A DNA stretch of 64,000 nucleotides, from positions 186,001-250,000 of the forward strand of contig OOIN01000012.1 in assembly GCA_900323505.1 (NCBI GenBank), written 5' to 3'. The notes beneath the pieces were generated by a model. It was not told the origin of the DNA and did no database searches. It was given only the letters and a program-made list of their open reading frames with translations. This DNA comes from Ustilago trichophora (lineage: Eukaryota > Basidiomycota > Ustilaginomycetes > Ustilaginales > Ustilaginaceae). This document shows, piece after piece, positions 30,048-41,484 of the stretch (position 1 is the stretch's first letter; the number at the start of each line of letters is the position of its first letter). A program made the position numbers and the translations under genes.

Positions 30048-30602
30048 CTACCAAGCGTTGACCTTACACAAACTGGCTTTTTCCATGATCCATTTGGCTT
30101 CCTTATATTTTTGAGTTTGATCCCAGGCTTTCAAGTAATACCAACCCAAAGTTTTACCACAGCCTTTGCAAGATAGATCGCAAACGGTATGGATTCCTGT
30201 AAGGAGATGACGATCTTCTTTCTTTCCCAAGGTGGTGTTGAGGGTGGAAGAGAAGAGGTAGGCTTTACCGTCTCTACCGCTGAAAGCTTTGCTTATTATT
30301 TCGTCCTGGTGGAGAGTGAAACAGGAGAGGTTGAGATGAAAATAGTACAGGTACATCAGGGAGAAGATGGGGAACGGGTCAGCTATGTCGATTAGCGATT
30401 TGAATGATTTAGCGATGCAAGGGAAGCTTCTTACCTGAAGAGCCAAATGAGCGCCACATCCAGCACAGATGTAGCGTGGTGTTGAATCGGGTAACCAGTC
30501 CAGCGGTGGTGGTGAAGGTGCTATTGGTGCTACTGATACTGATGCTGATGCTGATGCTGATGCTGATGTTGAAGAGGATGAAGAAGAGGATGGTGAGGCC
30601 AT
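30048..30602 (-). CDS. Yippee-family zinc-binding protein, two exons
   Basis: Exons 30602-30435 and 30305-30048 join in frame across a GTAAGA...CAG intron (129 bases) to give 141 residues. The Yippee fold is complete: the first zinc pair is in YICAGCGAHLALQ and the second in LSCKGCGKTLGWYY, and the core elements DEIISKAFSGRDGKAYLF, HLLTGIHTV and KYKEAKWIMEKA lie between and after them. The family is highly conserved in eukaryotes. Its founding members interact with chromatin, mitotic structures or CTLH-type ligases in animals; the fungal role is not settled. The N-terminal 35 residues are an unusual Ser/Ala-repeat tail encoded by a GATGCT-type hexanucleotide repeat. The presence of a GID/CTLH subunit 4 kb away is noted but may be coincidence. 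Confidence 0.92.
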   Translation of the reverse strand: MASPSSSSSSSTSASASASASVSVAPIAPSPPPLDWLPDSTPRYICAGCGAHLALQVRSFPCIAKSFKSLIDIADPFPIFSLMYLYYFHLNLSCFTLHQDEIISKAFSGRDGKAYLFSSTLNTTLGKKEDRHLLTGIHTVCDLSCKGCGKTLGWYYLKAWDQTQKYKEAKWIMEKASLCKVNAW

Positions 30603-31280
30603 TTTTTTGGGGGTTGTTGACCTGACTGATGGGATAGAGAGCGACGATGTGCGGTCGAAAGCGTTATGGTGTTCGACTCTGATTCAGTCTCTTTGGAGAC
30701 ACAATTGATGAGTGTTGCTGAGGGCGAATTTGCTTCGACGTCGTCAAAGAGCAAGAGTTGGATTGAATAGTGCTGTGTGTCGCTCAAAGAAAAGTCACTC
30801 TGTCGCTAAATCAGCGATTTGCAACCTCTTTGATAAGCCGATCTGTTCGAAAATCCGAGGTACAGATGTGTGAAAGATCAGTCGTTCCACCCCTTGTCGA
30901 CGATGATGATGTTGTTGTTCTTACTGTTGATGATGATGATGATGAAGTTAGTGCTGAGTAAAAGACCAAACCTCTCCGCAACCCTCTGGCTCGCAGATAA
31001 AGAGCGGAGGTGTGAGACTGCTCTCCTGCCTGGTAAAAGGTGAATTGTTCGGCTTCAGCCCGCAGTGTCAGCGTTGGACCCTGCATCACCATTTTTTATT
31101 TTATTTTTGGCTTTCGGCAGCTCCGCTCCGCCGCCCCGTAGCGCGCATTCTTTGCAAACTCAGATTCACACGGCCCCGCCTTCACCTCCACTCACGTTCA
31201 CCATTCATACAGGCTCCATCATACAAGTTCACACACACGGCTCAAGCGTCTTTTTTTCTTCTTTTCTTTGTCATTCACAA
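30603..31280. other. Spacer Yippee / membrane protein gene
   Basis: A 678-base gap: upstream of the Yippee start and downstream of the membrane-protein stop. It contains GATGAT/GTTGTT triplet runs at about 30902-30947 and a TTTTATTTTA stretch near 31094. No gene is recognised. Confidence 0.5.
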
Positions 31281-32798
31281 TCACGAAGAAGCTCCCGTAT
31301 GATCAACTCGCGAATGACCCACACTAGACGCACCCTCGCTGGTACCTGGAACCGGCAACGAGGCAGCTTCTTCGTCTTGGGAAGCATTCGTGGCCGGGTG
31401 GGGGCTCATCTTTGCAGGTTCAAACGTCTCTAGTAGCGCAGGGACAGGTTTGCGTTTCAGAGTGTTGCCTCGAATAGCACCTACGCTGCGCGGGCTTTCG
31501 GTTGGGCCGGAACGAGATTCGTGTGCGTACGAGGAAGATGGCGCTGGTGGTACAGGTTGCGATGACGCTGTTGTGTGGGATACGTTGGACTCTTGATCCG
31601 ATCCTTCGTGGGGTTGCGCGTCTGTTTCTTCTTCAAGTCTAATCGCAGCTTGGCTGGGTGTAGCGCTGGTTGCGTCTTGAAGAGGGAGCTTGAGCGTTGT
31701 CTGCTGCGTAGCAGGCGTGTCTACCATCTCTTCATCCCGTGCACCTTCAACCGATTGAACCGATTGCATCTTCTTTCTGCGCTGTCGCTGCTTATGCAGT
31801 ACAGCCAGTGCGACGAGTCCCATTGCGATGACACCAACGGGAACAGTAACGCCAACCACGACTGCCGTTGTTTTTGTCTGAGAGGGTGGCGCTTGATCGG
31901 TCGGAGAGTCGAGGTTTCCATTCGATAGGGTCGAGTTGGTAGGGCTCTGATTCGGGGTTGGATTCGGACTGGAGGAATTGTCTTTGCTCGTGCCGTAGTT
32001 GATGTCGGGCAGACTTGAGCTCATGGGAGTGGAAGGATCCGGGTCGGTAGGAGAAGGTACCAGGGGGCTGTCGCTGTTCGTTGAGATAGATGATGATCCG
32101 GAAAGGCTGCTTGAAGGAGAAAAAGAAGAAGAAGAAAGAGCGTTTGATCCCGAGCTGCCGCTTCCGGCGCTGCTGCTCGAGTCTAAGGGGAAAGAGTCTG
32201 AACCAGAAGAACCGAGGAGAGAATCGCTTGACGGGCTTAACGGGCTTGAAAAAGGATTCGAGGGAGACGACGAAGACACGTTGTTGCTCGACTCGAATTG
32301 GGTCTGCTTCAGAGATGTTGCAGAAAAGTGTGTGGATCCAGGATCGCTTACAGAGTCGGCTGCGATGGCAGGAGGGCAAGGAGAAAGATGATCCTCTGCA
32401 CTTGTTCTGTGCTTTTCTCTCCCTTCTTCTCTCCCTTCAGATCTCCCTTCAGATCGGCAGGGATTCGTGTCGGATTTGAGCGATCTCTTCGTACCTGACG
32501 CTTCTCTGACCACCATCATCGTGTCAGAGCTTGTTCTCTCTGTCGAGTCACGATGGTGTTCAGCTTTTGAATCGTGGCTCAAGCTGCCCAACATTTCGAC
32601 GCTCCACTTGGACGTTGGCGGTGCGATGCGATGTTGATCTGACGTGTCCTGCTGAGACGAGGCAGATGTACTAGTTTTGCGTAGACCGCAGGTGGATTGT
32701 TGAAGAGATGCCGATACAAGACGAAGACCGATCAAGAGGCAGAGAGCGAGTTGCATCGCCATGCATCTGCTCTCCATCCACGATCTGAATTTGACCAT
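31281..32798 (-). CDS. Predicted Ser-rich single-pass membrane protein, unrecognised
   Basis: This 505-residue protein belongs to no family I recognise. A hydrophobic segment at about residues 15-31 (MQLALCLLIGLRLVSA) looks like a signal peptide. Residues 32-308 form a Ser/Pro/Thr-rich region with SEGRSEGREEGREK in the middle and long Ser runs at 175-245, likely O-mannosylated if extracellular. A clear membrane helix at about 311-334 (AVVVGVTVPVGVIAMGLVAL) is followed by a stop-transfer patch KQRQRRKK and a 165-residue disordered tail. The architecture resembles fungal wall-stress sensors and signalling mucins, but no WSC or cysteine-rich domain is visible. Only a few Cys residues occur. The frame is uninterrupted and the membrane topology is coherent, which supports a real gene. 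Confidence 0.7.
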   Translation of the reverse strand: MVKFRSWMESRCMAMQLALCLLIGLRLVSASLQQSTCGLRKTSTSASSQQDTSDQHRIAPPTSKWSVEMLGSLSHDSKAEHHRDSTERTSSDTMMVVREASGTKRSLKSDTNPCRSEGRSEGREEGREKHRTSAEDHLSPCPPAIAADSVSDPGSTHFSATSLKQTQFESSNNVSSSSPSNPFSSPLSPSSDSLLGSSGSDSFPLDSSSSAGSGSSGSNALSSSSFSPSSSLSGSSSISTNSDSPLVPSPTDPDPSTPMSSSLPDINYGTSKDNSSSPNPTPNQSPTNSTLSNGNLDSPTDQAPPSQTKTTAVVVGVTVPVGVIAMGLVALAVLHKQRQRRKKMQSVQSVEGARDEEMVDTPATQQTTLKLPLQDATSATPSQAAIRLEEETDAQPHEGSDQESNVSHTTASSQPVPPAPSSSYAHESRSGPTESPRSVGAIRGNTLKRKPVPALLETFEPAKMSPHPATNASQDEEAASLPVPGTSEGASSVGHSRVDHTGASS

Positions 32799-34276
32799 CC
32801 TGACATGAAGGATGCCAGATGCAGAGCTTCCCGTTCCGTTCTTATGGAGGCAAGCTTTCGAGATCCTGACAAGAATCCTGGAAAGGAGCCGAGGGGAGAC
32901 GGGGGAGAGTCAAGAAGGAGGCGTCCCAACAACATCTCTTTCGAGCCGCTTCTTATACATTTCATCCGTGGGCGCGTTGACAAGCAAGCGTGTGAACGTT
33001 GGATAGCGCCATACAGCGCGACGTTGGAAGGGGGCCACCACTCCGGGCTGCACAGATATGAGGCGAAGGGAGGGACCGTATTTTAGATCCCACTCGAGGT
33101 GCTTTCGATACCCACGCCCACGCAGTACCACCAGGAGCTTTGGTCGTCTCGGCAATTTCGATTTGGGTCAAGAGCACTTTCTTTGTAGTTCACGGACCCA
33201 TCTTTGGCGTTGTCCAGTGCAAGCAGAACGAGGTGCATTGTGGAAAAAAAAAAAAAAAGGATGAAATGTGGTCAGAGACAAACGAGGGGTGCCTTTTTTC
33301 ACATCGCTTCTGTGCTCTTGGGTCTTGATGAGATATCCGAAAAGTCCTTGCTGCACGAGGTCCCACTGCGTTTGTTATGATTCGAAATGATCGGAGCAGT
33401 TGATCGAGATTCGAGTTTCGCACACAGGCGCGAGCGAGTATATGAACGAAGGAGGCACGATTTTAGATGACAGGGTTGGATGCCTGATGGCTCTTTGCTT
33501 GTAGAACCAGCCAAACGTCGACATTGGTGAGCTCAGTATGAGTATAATGGAGAGTCGGTGTCGCCGATGTGTGACGACTAAAAGCACCTCTTGGAAGAAG
33601 AGAAGAGGGATCGGGAGATTCAAGGCAGATGTCAAATCCTCAAGTTTGTCGCGCTGTGGTTGCCCAATTCCGATGACATGAAGTATAGTGGCTTCGGACC
33701 GTCTGCATTTGCCCCGTTCTTTTGCATGAAACTGTACCGTGTGTCCACAATGCAGATGACGAAACGACTGGGGCTGGAGACTCTCGTCAACAAGAACGCA
33801 GCACATGCAAGCAACCAAGAAGCGCAATTGGCTAGTTGTAGAGCGGTTCAAAATTTAGCGGAGAAAGAGGCCTTATTTGTCATTTTCTTTGGTCTGAATT
33901 TCGGATCGCAGTTTTGGAAGCGACAAACAGACGGCGCCCTCGAGGCAAATAACTAGCAAAGGGCGCTGAAACAAGATTTGATCGGCAAGAAAAACAAAAG
34001 ATGTAGCGAAGTTCGAGGCCTGTGTTTGGAATAGTCACGATTCGTTTCTCTAAGTACAGTACAACAAAGGAGTTTGAATATGTATGCTGACGGGTTCGAG
34101 TCGACAACGACAGGGAGAGCTGCTGTTGCGCGCGTGTGTACAAGACGAGCCACGGACGCACTGAAGTGGGTCAAGTTGGTTGGAAAGTTACTACGATCCC
34201 GCGCAGCTGCATGCCGGGGGGCGCTTGGCTTGGCCCGGTGCCGAAATTACAGCCAAGAGCAACCAACGAGACTACG

Positions 34277-34302
34277 TACTGTACTGTACACCGTATACAG
34301 TA
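34277..34302. repeat. GTACTGTACTGTAC cluster
   Basis: Two to three tandem GTACT units followed closely by TATACAGTAC in the opposite sense. Member of the dispersed family seen elsewhere in non-coding DNA. Confidence 0.7.
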
Positions 34303-34532
34303 CTTTTGTTTTTCTCATGTGGTTGAGGTGGGAGTTGATCTGCAGGTGTACTGAAAGAAAAGATCGGCCTGCCTGCTGCATTCGGGATGACTCAAGCGTC
34401 AGGTATGTTTGTTCGGAAGGGCCCAATTTGTCATTTGAAAAGCCATTTGAATGCGAATCCGATTCAGCAGAACACTCACACCAGAGCAGTCAGTCATCAC
34501 GTACGCACATCGACACAAGTTTGGTAGCAACG

Positions 34533-34534
<2 letters not shown>

Positions 34535-34577
<43 letters not shown>
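34535..34577. repeat. (GA)n microsatellite
   Basis: 43 bases of uninterrupted GA dinucleotide. Confidence 0.95.
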
Positions 34578-34579
<2 letters not shown>

Positions 34580-35092
34580 GCTCGCGCGCCGAAGAAACAA
34601 ATGTGGCTTGTTCGGATCGATCACCTGCAAGCTGGGCGTGACACGACGAATTGCAAAATGCGTGCTGCGGGTGCCTGTTCGGGAAGCATTGCTACACGGG
34701 CGAAAAGGCGAAATCAATCAAAGTCGGCTCACCAAAGGCATACTGTAAAGGTCGGCAAGAGTTTTCTGTGCATGTCTTGACACCATGTGCGAAACGAACG
34801 GATTTGGTTTGGCTCGTCTCTTTCGTTATCTGTTGCTGTAACTACTGTAATACTGGCACAGCTCTTGTAGTGAAGAGTTGACCTTTAAGTCCGAGCGGGT
34901 GGCGGCGAAGAGCAATGATAGCGGAGCCCAAGCACGGGTAAAGAGCAGCTGCACAAGATTGCATTTCGATGCAGTTGAAAGTCCGAATGTGCTGCGTTTG
35001 CAAGATGCACCGTTGCCGATCCAAGCATGTTGGCATTTTGCTGTGTGTCACTTTGTTTCGTTGTCGTCTGTTCCCTAGGGTTCACTTCAAAA

Positions 35093-35116
35093 TGAGGCTG
35101 AGGCTGAGGCTGAGGC
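35093..35116. repeat. (TGAGGC)4 hexanucleotide repeat
   Basis: Four perfect TGAGGC units in intergenic DNA. Confidence 0.85.
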
Positions 35117-37297
35117 TAGAGCGAGAGATCACCACCACCACCCAAAACAAGGCACGCGCCAGCCTCGTGTCCAGCCTGAGGGGCATCCTTTTTGAAATGG
35201 ATTCTGCAGGGATGGATTCAAATTTATATTGGCACTCGGAACTCCGTATTCAGAAAAATAGTGACACTTTGAAATAGAGAAAGAAAAATCACGCTGCAGG
35301 CAGGAACACACCCCGATCTTTCCAACTGTTCAACAGTTGCCTGCCCTTCCGCTTGCCCCTCAACCACGAATCTCTATCTTGTGAGGTTGTGATTGTGAAT
35401 CAGTGCGCAGTACTACACTTGGATGTGTGAACCTTCAAGGCAAAAAGTCCAAGTCGGAGTCTTGCACTGTCTTGCACAGAAGAAAAGTTGAAAAGGCTCA
35501 ACTCGGAATGCGCGCGCACAACAAGACGCGCAGGGAGCGGTACCGTAATGGCATTTGGTCGTTGTGCACTGACAGCCATAGGCCTTGATTTTTGAGCGTT
35601 GACTGTCGAAGTGCCATTTTGCAATCACCAACAAGTCCAAGCCCAAAGCTTTTCTTCTTTTCTTTTTCTATGTGTCGCTTTGTTTTATCGCTTGCCATCC
35701 ATCTCTAAAGTCATCTATCTCCTGTGCTCGTCTGGTTGACTACTTGTGCAACGCCAATCACTTGACCTGATAAAAGGACCGGTCAACTGCAGCTTGTTCT
35801 TGCACTTGTGATATGGCACCGATGGGATGGTGCACCGTTCTGTGGGTCGTCCTCTTCTGATTCCAATATATCGTGGGTTTGTTCTCATTTTTCGCTTCTT
35901 CTTCTTTGTGATAGACTTGGTCTTGGCTTTCTCGTCAAGCTCTCGAGATGATGGCGTGAGTTGCTCGTGTCACAGCAAACAAGTGTACCGACAGCCATTC
36001 ATGTCCCTCAGATGGGTCAAAGTAAAGCTCTCTCTGCGTTGATGCTGCTGCCACTGTACCACCTCAAGTCCCTTTCTTAGAATTTAAAAAACAATCGCTT
36101 TTCAATGAGACAGCGCTTTGTTCAACACCCTTTTTTTTCTTTTTTTTTTTTTTCTTTCTTTCTTTTTCCCCTTCTTTCTCAAGAGGGGCGTTCAGAGAGA
36201 AATGGACTGCGACGGACGACAGACGATGGAGGACGGCACTTTTGCACTGAGCCTCGCTTGTATCGGTGTGCATATTCGACTTTTCTCGCTTGCATTCAGC
36301 TTTTTGGCAGTGTGTTGGCAGTTGTTGGCAATTGGCTGCAAAGAGTGTCGTTGCCATCTCCTGGCCACTTTAGGCTTTTGCACCCATTCGACTTTGGTCT
36401 TTCTATCTGTCAACGGCAAGCTTGCCTCGTCCAAACCTCATCATTCATCTCGTCAAACGACCCTGACTCTCTCTCTCTCTCTCCCTCTCTCTCTCTTGCT
36501 CCTATTCGCTTTGTCTCATCACCTCCGGCCTTCCTCATCCTCGCCCTCCCTTCATATCTCCCCAATCCCTCATCATCTCCCCTCTCATCTTCTTTGGGCT
36601 TCACTTTGCGCCACTCAGCCATCAGCCAGCTCTTTTCCTCTCACTCACTCTCTCTCTCTCTCCATCATCACGGCATCACATCCGGTCTCTGCGGCAACGA
36701 CAATCGCAGCATTGCATCGCGCAAGCTCTACGAGGACGTCATTCGGACAATCTTGCGAACCGGCCTATCGATCATCGGTTCTGAATTTGTTGCCCGGCAT
36801 ACACCCTTGCTAGAAGGAAAACCGGATCCATTGGCATCACACGCAGCCTTGCATCATCCTTCATCAACTTACCAGCGTACCAACTCTCGCCAACCCGGGG
36901 GTCGTTCCATCGGACCCACCACACGCTTTTTTTATTTGCAGATAGCGAGCTGCTCCGGTCAGCATCTTAGCTTCAACACCCCACCTTCAGTTCCGCGCGT
37001 CATACCCCCGCGCAGTTGCTGCTACCTCTTTCGCATTGTTCTTGGCTTGGTCCTAGGCTCCGATTTCCCAGCATCCTACCGCAAAAGTATGACAGCTTTC
37101 CGCTAAACCCAGCCTCGTCTCAGCATCCTCTCGTGTACCAACAGGTCCAGCCTCGCCAAACATCTCCTGCTCAGTCTTTCATCGTCAACCACACGGCTTT
37201 TGACGACGTCCCTGTCTCGACTATCGCCGCGCTTCTCACTATCACATTGTCCTGACACCTAGATAAAGTCGATCACTGCTATCGACTCCCTATAATC

Positions 37298-40200
37298 ATG
37301 GCCGCCACACTTAATGCCCAGCCGGCTTTGCCGAAGCAGGCCGCCTTCATGTCGCGTCAGACTTCCTCGCCACTCCCAGATCTTGCCTCGCTCCCTAGCG
37401 ACTTTCTCGATCACCTCCTTCTCATCACACAGACCTTGGTCAACTCTAAACCACCGCCTGCCGTCCTTCGCGCCATGTCGCGCGATCCAACACGAAACGA
37501 GAATGGTGCACACGGTAAGTGTAGATCCCTTTGTTCGCTCGTTCTCGAGCTCGCGTCTCTTTATTCTCCATCGACAGCCCCGATACTGACTCTCGCATTC
37601 TCCCTTTCCCCATTCTCCTTGTCACAGCCGGATCGAATGGCAATGATATTGCAGACGACGTCGCTTCGATCGATCTCGATGATCCCAAGTCGCATGTCGA
37701 GGGAACCGTCAGCTTGCCTCTGCCCCAATTCAGCTCAGCTCACAGCGATGAGCGCACAAGAGAAATCGAAGCCAACCTCGGCAAGCTTGCAGAAAGACTC
37801 TGGCGCGCAGAGGACCATCTCGAGGTCGTCGCACGCAGCCAAGAGCTCGTTCGTACCCCAGGCGCTGAGGAGGACCCAGCGGATCAATCTCATAAGGACG
37901 GTCGCAACCTCTTCTTCGGCAAGCCCTTCCCCTATCCGCTCTCGCACGCTCAACCTCAGAGCTCCACCTATCCGCTCAGCTATCCGCTTGGCATGGGTCT
38001 CAATGGCCCTGTCCTCCTAGGTGGCCAGCACTCGCGCACCGACGACCCCATTGCCTCCTTCGAACGCTACAACGACGAGAGCGGCCTCTCGGCCCAGGAA
38101 GAGCTCCGCCTCCTCAAGGCACAGGTCCAGGATATCGCACGCGTCTGCAAGGCTGTCGCCTTTGGAGATCTCACTCAACACATTACCGTCCCCGTACAAG
38201 GTCATGTCATGGTCGAACTCAAGGATATCATCAACCAAATGGTGGATCGTCTCTCGCATTTCGCCGCCGAAGTCACTCGTGTCTCGCTCGAAGTAGGAAC
38301 TCAGGGCAAGCTCGGCGGTCAGGCCGAGGTCCACGGTGTCGAAGGTACGTGGAAAGAGCTCAAGGATGTCGTCAACCGTCTCGCTGCCAACCTCACCAAC
38401 CAGGTACGAGGTGTTGCGCTCGTCACAAAGGCCGTCGCTCGCGGTGACCTCTCTCAAAAGATCGAGGTCGAAGCTGATGGAGAGATTCTCGAACTCAAGG
38501 TTACCATCAACGTCATGGTCGACCAGCTTCGTCATTTCTCAACCGAAGTCACCCGTGTGTCGCGCGAAGTCGGCAGTAAAGGCCAGCTCGGTGGTCAGGC
38601 CAACGTACCCGGCGTCCAAGGTGTCTGGAAGGAGCTCACCGACAATGTCAACCGCATGTGTTCCAACCTCACCGGCCAGGTGCGATCCATCGGTATGGTC
38701 ACAACAGCGGTCGCAAAGGGTGACCTTACCAAGACGATCGATATCGATGCCGAGGGAGAGATGGCGCAGCTCAAAGATACAGTCAACTCGATGGTGGGTC
38801 AGCTGCGTATCTTTGCCAGTGAAGTCATCCGCATGTCCATGGAAGTAGGAACCTATGGAAAGCTTGGTGGTCAGGCCCACGTCCCCAACGTCGAAGGAAC
38901 ATGGAAGGATTTGACCGAGAACGTCAACAAGATGGCCGATAATCTCACATCCCAAGTACGAGAGATTGCCCGCGTCACCAAGTGCGTAGCCGAGGGTGTC
39001 CTCACCGAATTCATCAACGTCGACGTCAAGGGTGAAATCCTCGACCTCAAGCTCACCGTCAACAACATGGTTAGGCAGCTCAAGACGCTTTCCGACGAAA
39101 TCATCCGTGTATCCGTCGAAGTAGGCACCGAAGGTCGTCTCGGTGGTCAGGCCAAGGTCAACGACGTCAAGGGTCAATGGCAGGTGCTGACCGAGCGTGT
39201 CAACATGATGGCCAGCAACTTGACCACCCAGGTTCGATCGATCGCCACCGTTACCACCGCTGTAGCGCGCGGTGACCTCAGCAAGACTATCAACGTTGAA
39301 GTCCGCGGCGAGTTCCTTGATCTCAAGTTGACCGTCAACAACATGGTGGAATCCCTGCGTACCTTCTCGTTCGAGGTAACACGTGTAGCCAAGGAGGTCG
39401 GTACCGAAGGCAAGCTCGGTGGACGTGCTACTGTGCTCGGTGTCGGCGGAACCTGGAAGGATCTGACCGATTCCGTCAACACCATGGCCGCCAACTTGAC
39501 GCTCCAAGTGCGTGCCATTGCCCACGCCACCACTGCCGTAGCCCGTGGTGACTTGACTCAAAAGGTCACCATCCCCGTGTCTGGAGAGATGCTCGACCTC
39601 GTCAACACGATCAACAACATGATTGACCAGCTTAGCTTCTTCGCCTCCGAAGTGACGCGTGTCGCCCGCGAAGTAGGTACCGAGGGCAAGCTCGGTGTGC
39701 AGGCTCAAAAGAAGGATATCGAGGGTACCTGGGGCGAGATTACCGACAATGTCAACATCATGGCCAACAACCTCACGTCGCAAGTGCGTGCCTTTGCCCA
39801 GATCACAGCCGCTGCCACCGACGGTGACTTTACCAGGTTTGTCACCGTCGAGGCATCCGGTGAGATGGACTCACTCAAGACCAAGATCAACCAGATGGTC
39901 TACAGTCTGCGCGACTCTATCCAGAAGAACACAGCAGCTAGGGAGGCAGCCGAGTTGGCGAACCGCTCCAAGTCTGAGTTCTTGGCCAACATGTCGCACG
40001 AGATCCGAACGCCTATGAACGGTATCATTGGTATGACGGCGCTTACGCTCGAAACCGAGCTTTCTCGCTCGCAGCGTGAAAACCTCGTCACAGTCTCGAC
40101 GTTGGCAGGCAACTTGCTTGCGATTATCGATGACATTCTCGATATCTCCAAGATCGAAGCAGGTCGCATGAACGTCGAGGAGATTCCCTTTTCGCTACGT

Positions 40201-41484
40201 GGAATTGTGTTCAGCGTACTCAAGACACTTTCGGTGCGAGCAACGCAGAAGAAGCTCAACCTCATGTACGAGGTGGCGCCCGACTGTCCCGACCCGCTCA
40301 TTGGAGATGCGCTTCGTCTCAAGCAGATCATCACCAACCTGATCGGAAACGCAGTCAAGTTCACTGATGCGGGCGGACGAGTCGCACTCAAGTGCAAGCT
40401 GTCCAAAATGGTCAATGACAACCAAGCCATGCTCGAGTTTTGCGCTTCTGACTCGGGAATCGGTATCAAGCAAGACAAGCTCGATGTCATCTTTGATACC
40501 TTCTGCCAAGCCGACGGTTCGACGACGCGCAAGTACGGAGGTACCGGACTCGGTCTTTCCATTTCGCGGCGTCTCGTCAACCTCATGGGTGGAGACCTCT
40601 GGGTGCGCAGCAACTACGGCAAGGGATCCGACTTCTTCTTTACCATGGTGGTCAAGTTGGACCAGATCTCTCCCGATCAGGTCAAAGAAAAGATCCGCCC
40701 CTACGCCGGTCGCAACATCTTCTACCTGGACACTCTGCACGACCAGACCGGTGTCCAGGCTATGATCGAGGACCTGAGCCTGAAGCCATTCACGGTACAC
40801 AGCGTGGACGAAGCATCACATCGCAAGCGCGGCATGCCTCGCATCGACGCTATCATCGCAGACTCGCTTGCGGTAGTGGAAGATCTGCGCAATGTCGAGC
40901 ATCTTCGATATATCCCTATCAACCTCGTCTCCCCTGCTCAGCTCACCCTCAACCTCACATACTGTCTTGACCATGGCATCAGCTCGTACATCAATACACC
41001 CACCTCCCTCGCCGATCTCTACTACGCCCTTTTGCCGTCGCTTGAATCCTCGGCCGCTACCCCAACCGAAGGTTCCAACGAGGTGACGTACGACATTCTC
41101 CTCGCCGAGGACAACGTTGTCAACCAAAAACTCGCGTGCAAGATCCTGACCAACCAAGGCCACAAAGTCGACATTGTAGACAACGGCCACCTGGCCGTCA
41201 TGGCGGTCAAGAAACGCCAGTACGACGTGATCCTCATGGACGTCAGTATGCCCGTCATGGGCGGTATCGAGGCGACCATGGCCATTCGCGAATTCGAAAA
41301 GACGCTCGGCGATGAACAAGTGCCCATCGTTGCACTTACCGCCCACGCCATGTTGGGTGACAAGGAGAAATGTCTGCAGGCCGGCATGAGCGCCTACGTC
41401 AGCAAACCTATCCGAAGGGTAGAGCTCATCTCAACTCTGCATAGCCTATTGTCACAAAAGAAAAGTGTAGGCGGCAGAGCCTGA
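37298..41484 (+). CDS. NIK1: Group III hybrid histidine kinase NIK1 (HAMP-repeat osmosensor), two exons
   Basis: Exons 37298-37514 and 37628-41484 join in frame (CAC-G/CC-GGA; GTAAGT...CAG) to give 1357 residues. No ATG starts the long open frame near 37531, which lies inside the intron. This cytosolic kinase class feeds the HOG MAPK phosphorelay and is the target of phenylpyrrole and dicarboximide fungicides. Residues about 250-800 hold six tandem repeats of about 92 residues (each HAMP plus HAMP-like linker, [12 protein letters not shown] style), then a partial seventh unit. Next come the dimerisation/phosphoacceptor box with His863 in [11 protein letters not shown], and an ATPase domain with [20 protein letters not shown] and GGTGLGLSI. 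The C-terminal receiver has [11 protein letters not shown], phosphoacceptor Asp1277 in [12 protein letters not shown], and a conserved Lys in YVSKPIRR. There is no membrane segment. All catalytic residues are intact. Confidence 0.96.

Larger units (their letters stand above)
32799..37297. other. 4.5 kb gene-poor spacer upstream of NIK1
   Basis: I see no supportable gene here. Contents: A tract (about 33243-33258), TACAGTAC (34051-34060), GTACTGTACTGTAC cluster (34277-34302), (GA)n (34535-34577), four TGAGGC units (35093-35116), a T/C tract (about 36127-36175), CT repeats (about 36466-36498 and 36645-36662). The last 1.2 kb is pyrimidine-rich and probably contains the promoter and long 5' leader of NIK1. 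A 333-codon ORF at 36105-37106 arises from the CT-rich, stop-poor composition. Confidence 0.6.

Noticed and set aside
34085..34105. GGTTCGAGTC resembling a tRNA B box
   Set aside because: The flanking bases cannot form the T-arm stem, and no acceptor stem or A box lies at the right distance.
34074..34748. 224-codon ORF on the + strand
   Set aside because: It spans a GA microsatellite giving alternating Arg-Glu and shows no family features on either side.
36105..37106. 333-codon ORF on the + strand before NIK1
   Set aside because: It is built from Phe, Ser and Leu runs of a CT-rich low-complexity region, and another long frame overlaps it. No domain or conserved motif is visible.
37531..37627. 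Open frame upstream of NIK1 exon 2 as an alternative N-terminus
   Set aside because: It begins with TTG and lies inside a GTAAGT...CAG intron; joining to the ATG exon at 37298 is in frame.
38539..39783. 414-codon ORF on the minus strand
   Set aside because: It is an antisense shadow of the NIK1 HAMP repeats; its apparent repeats mirror those of NIK1.
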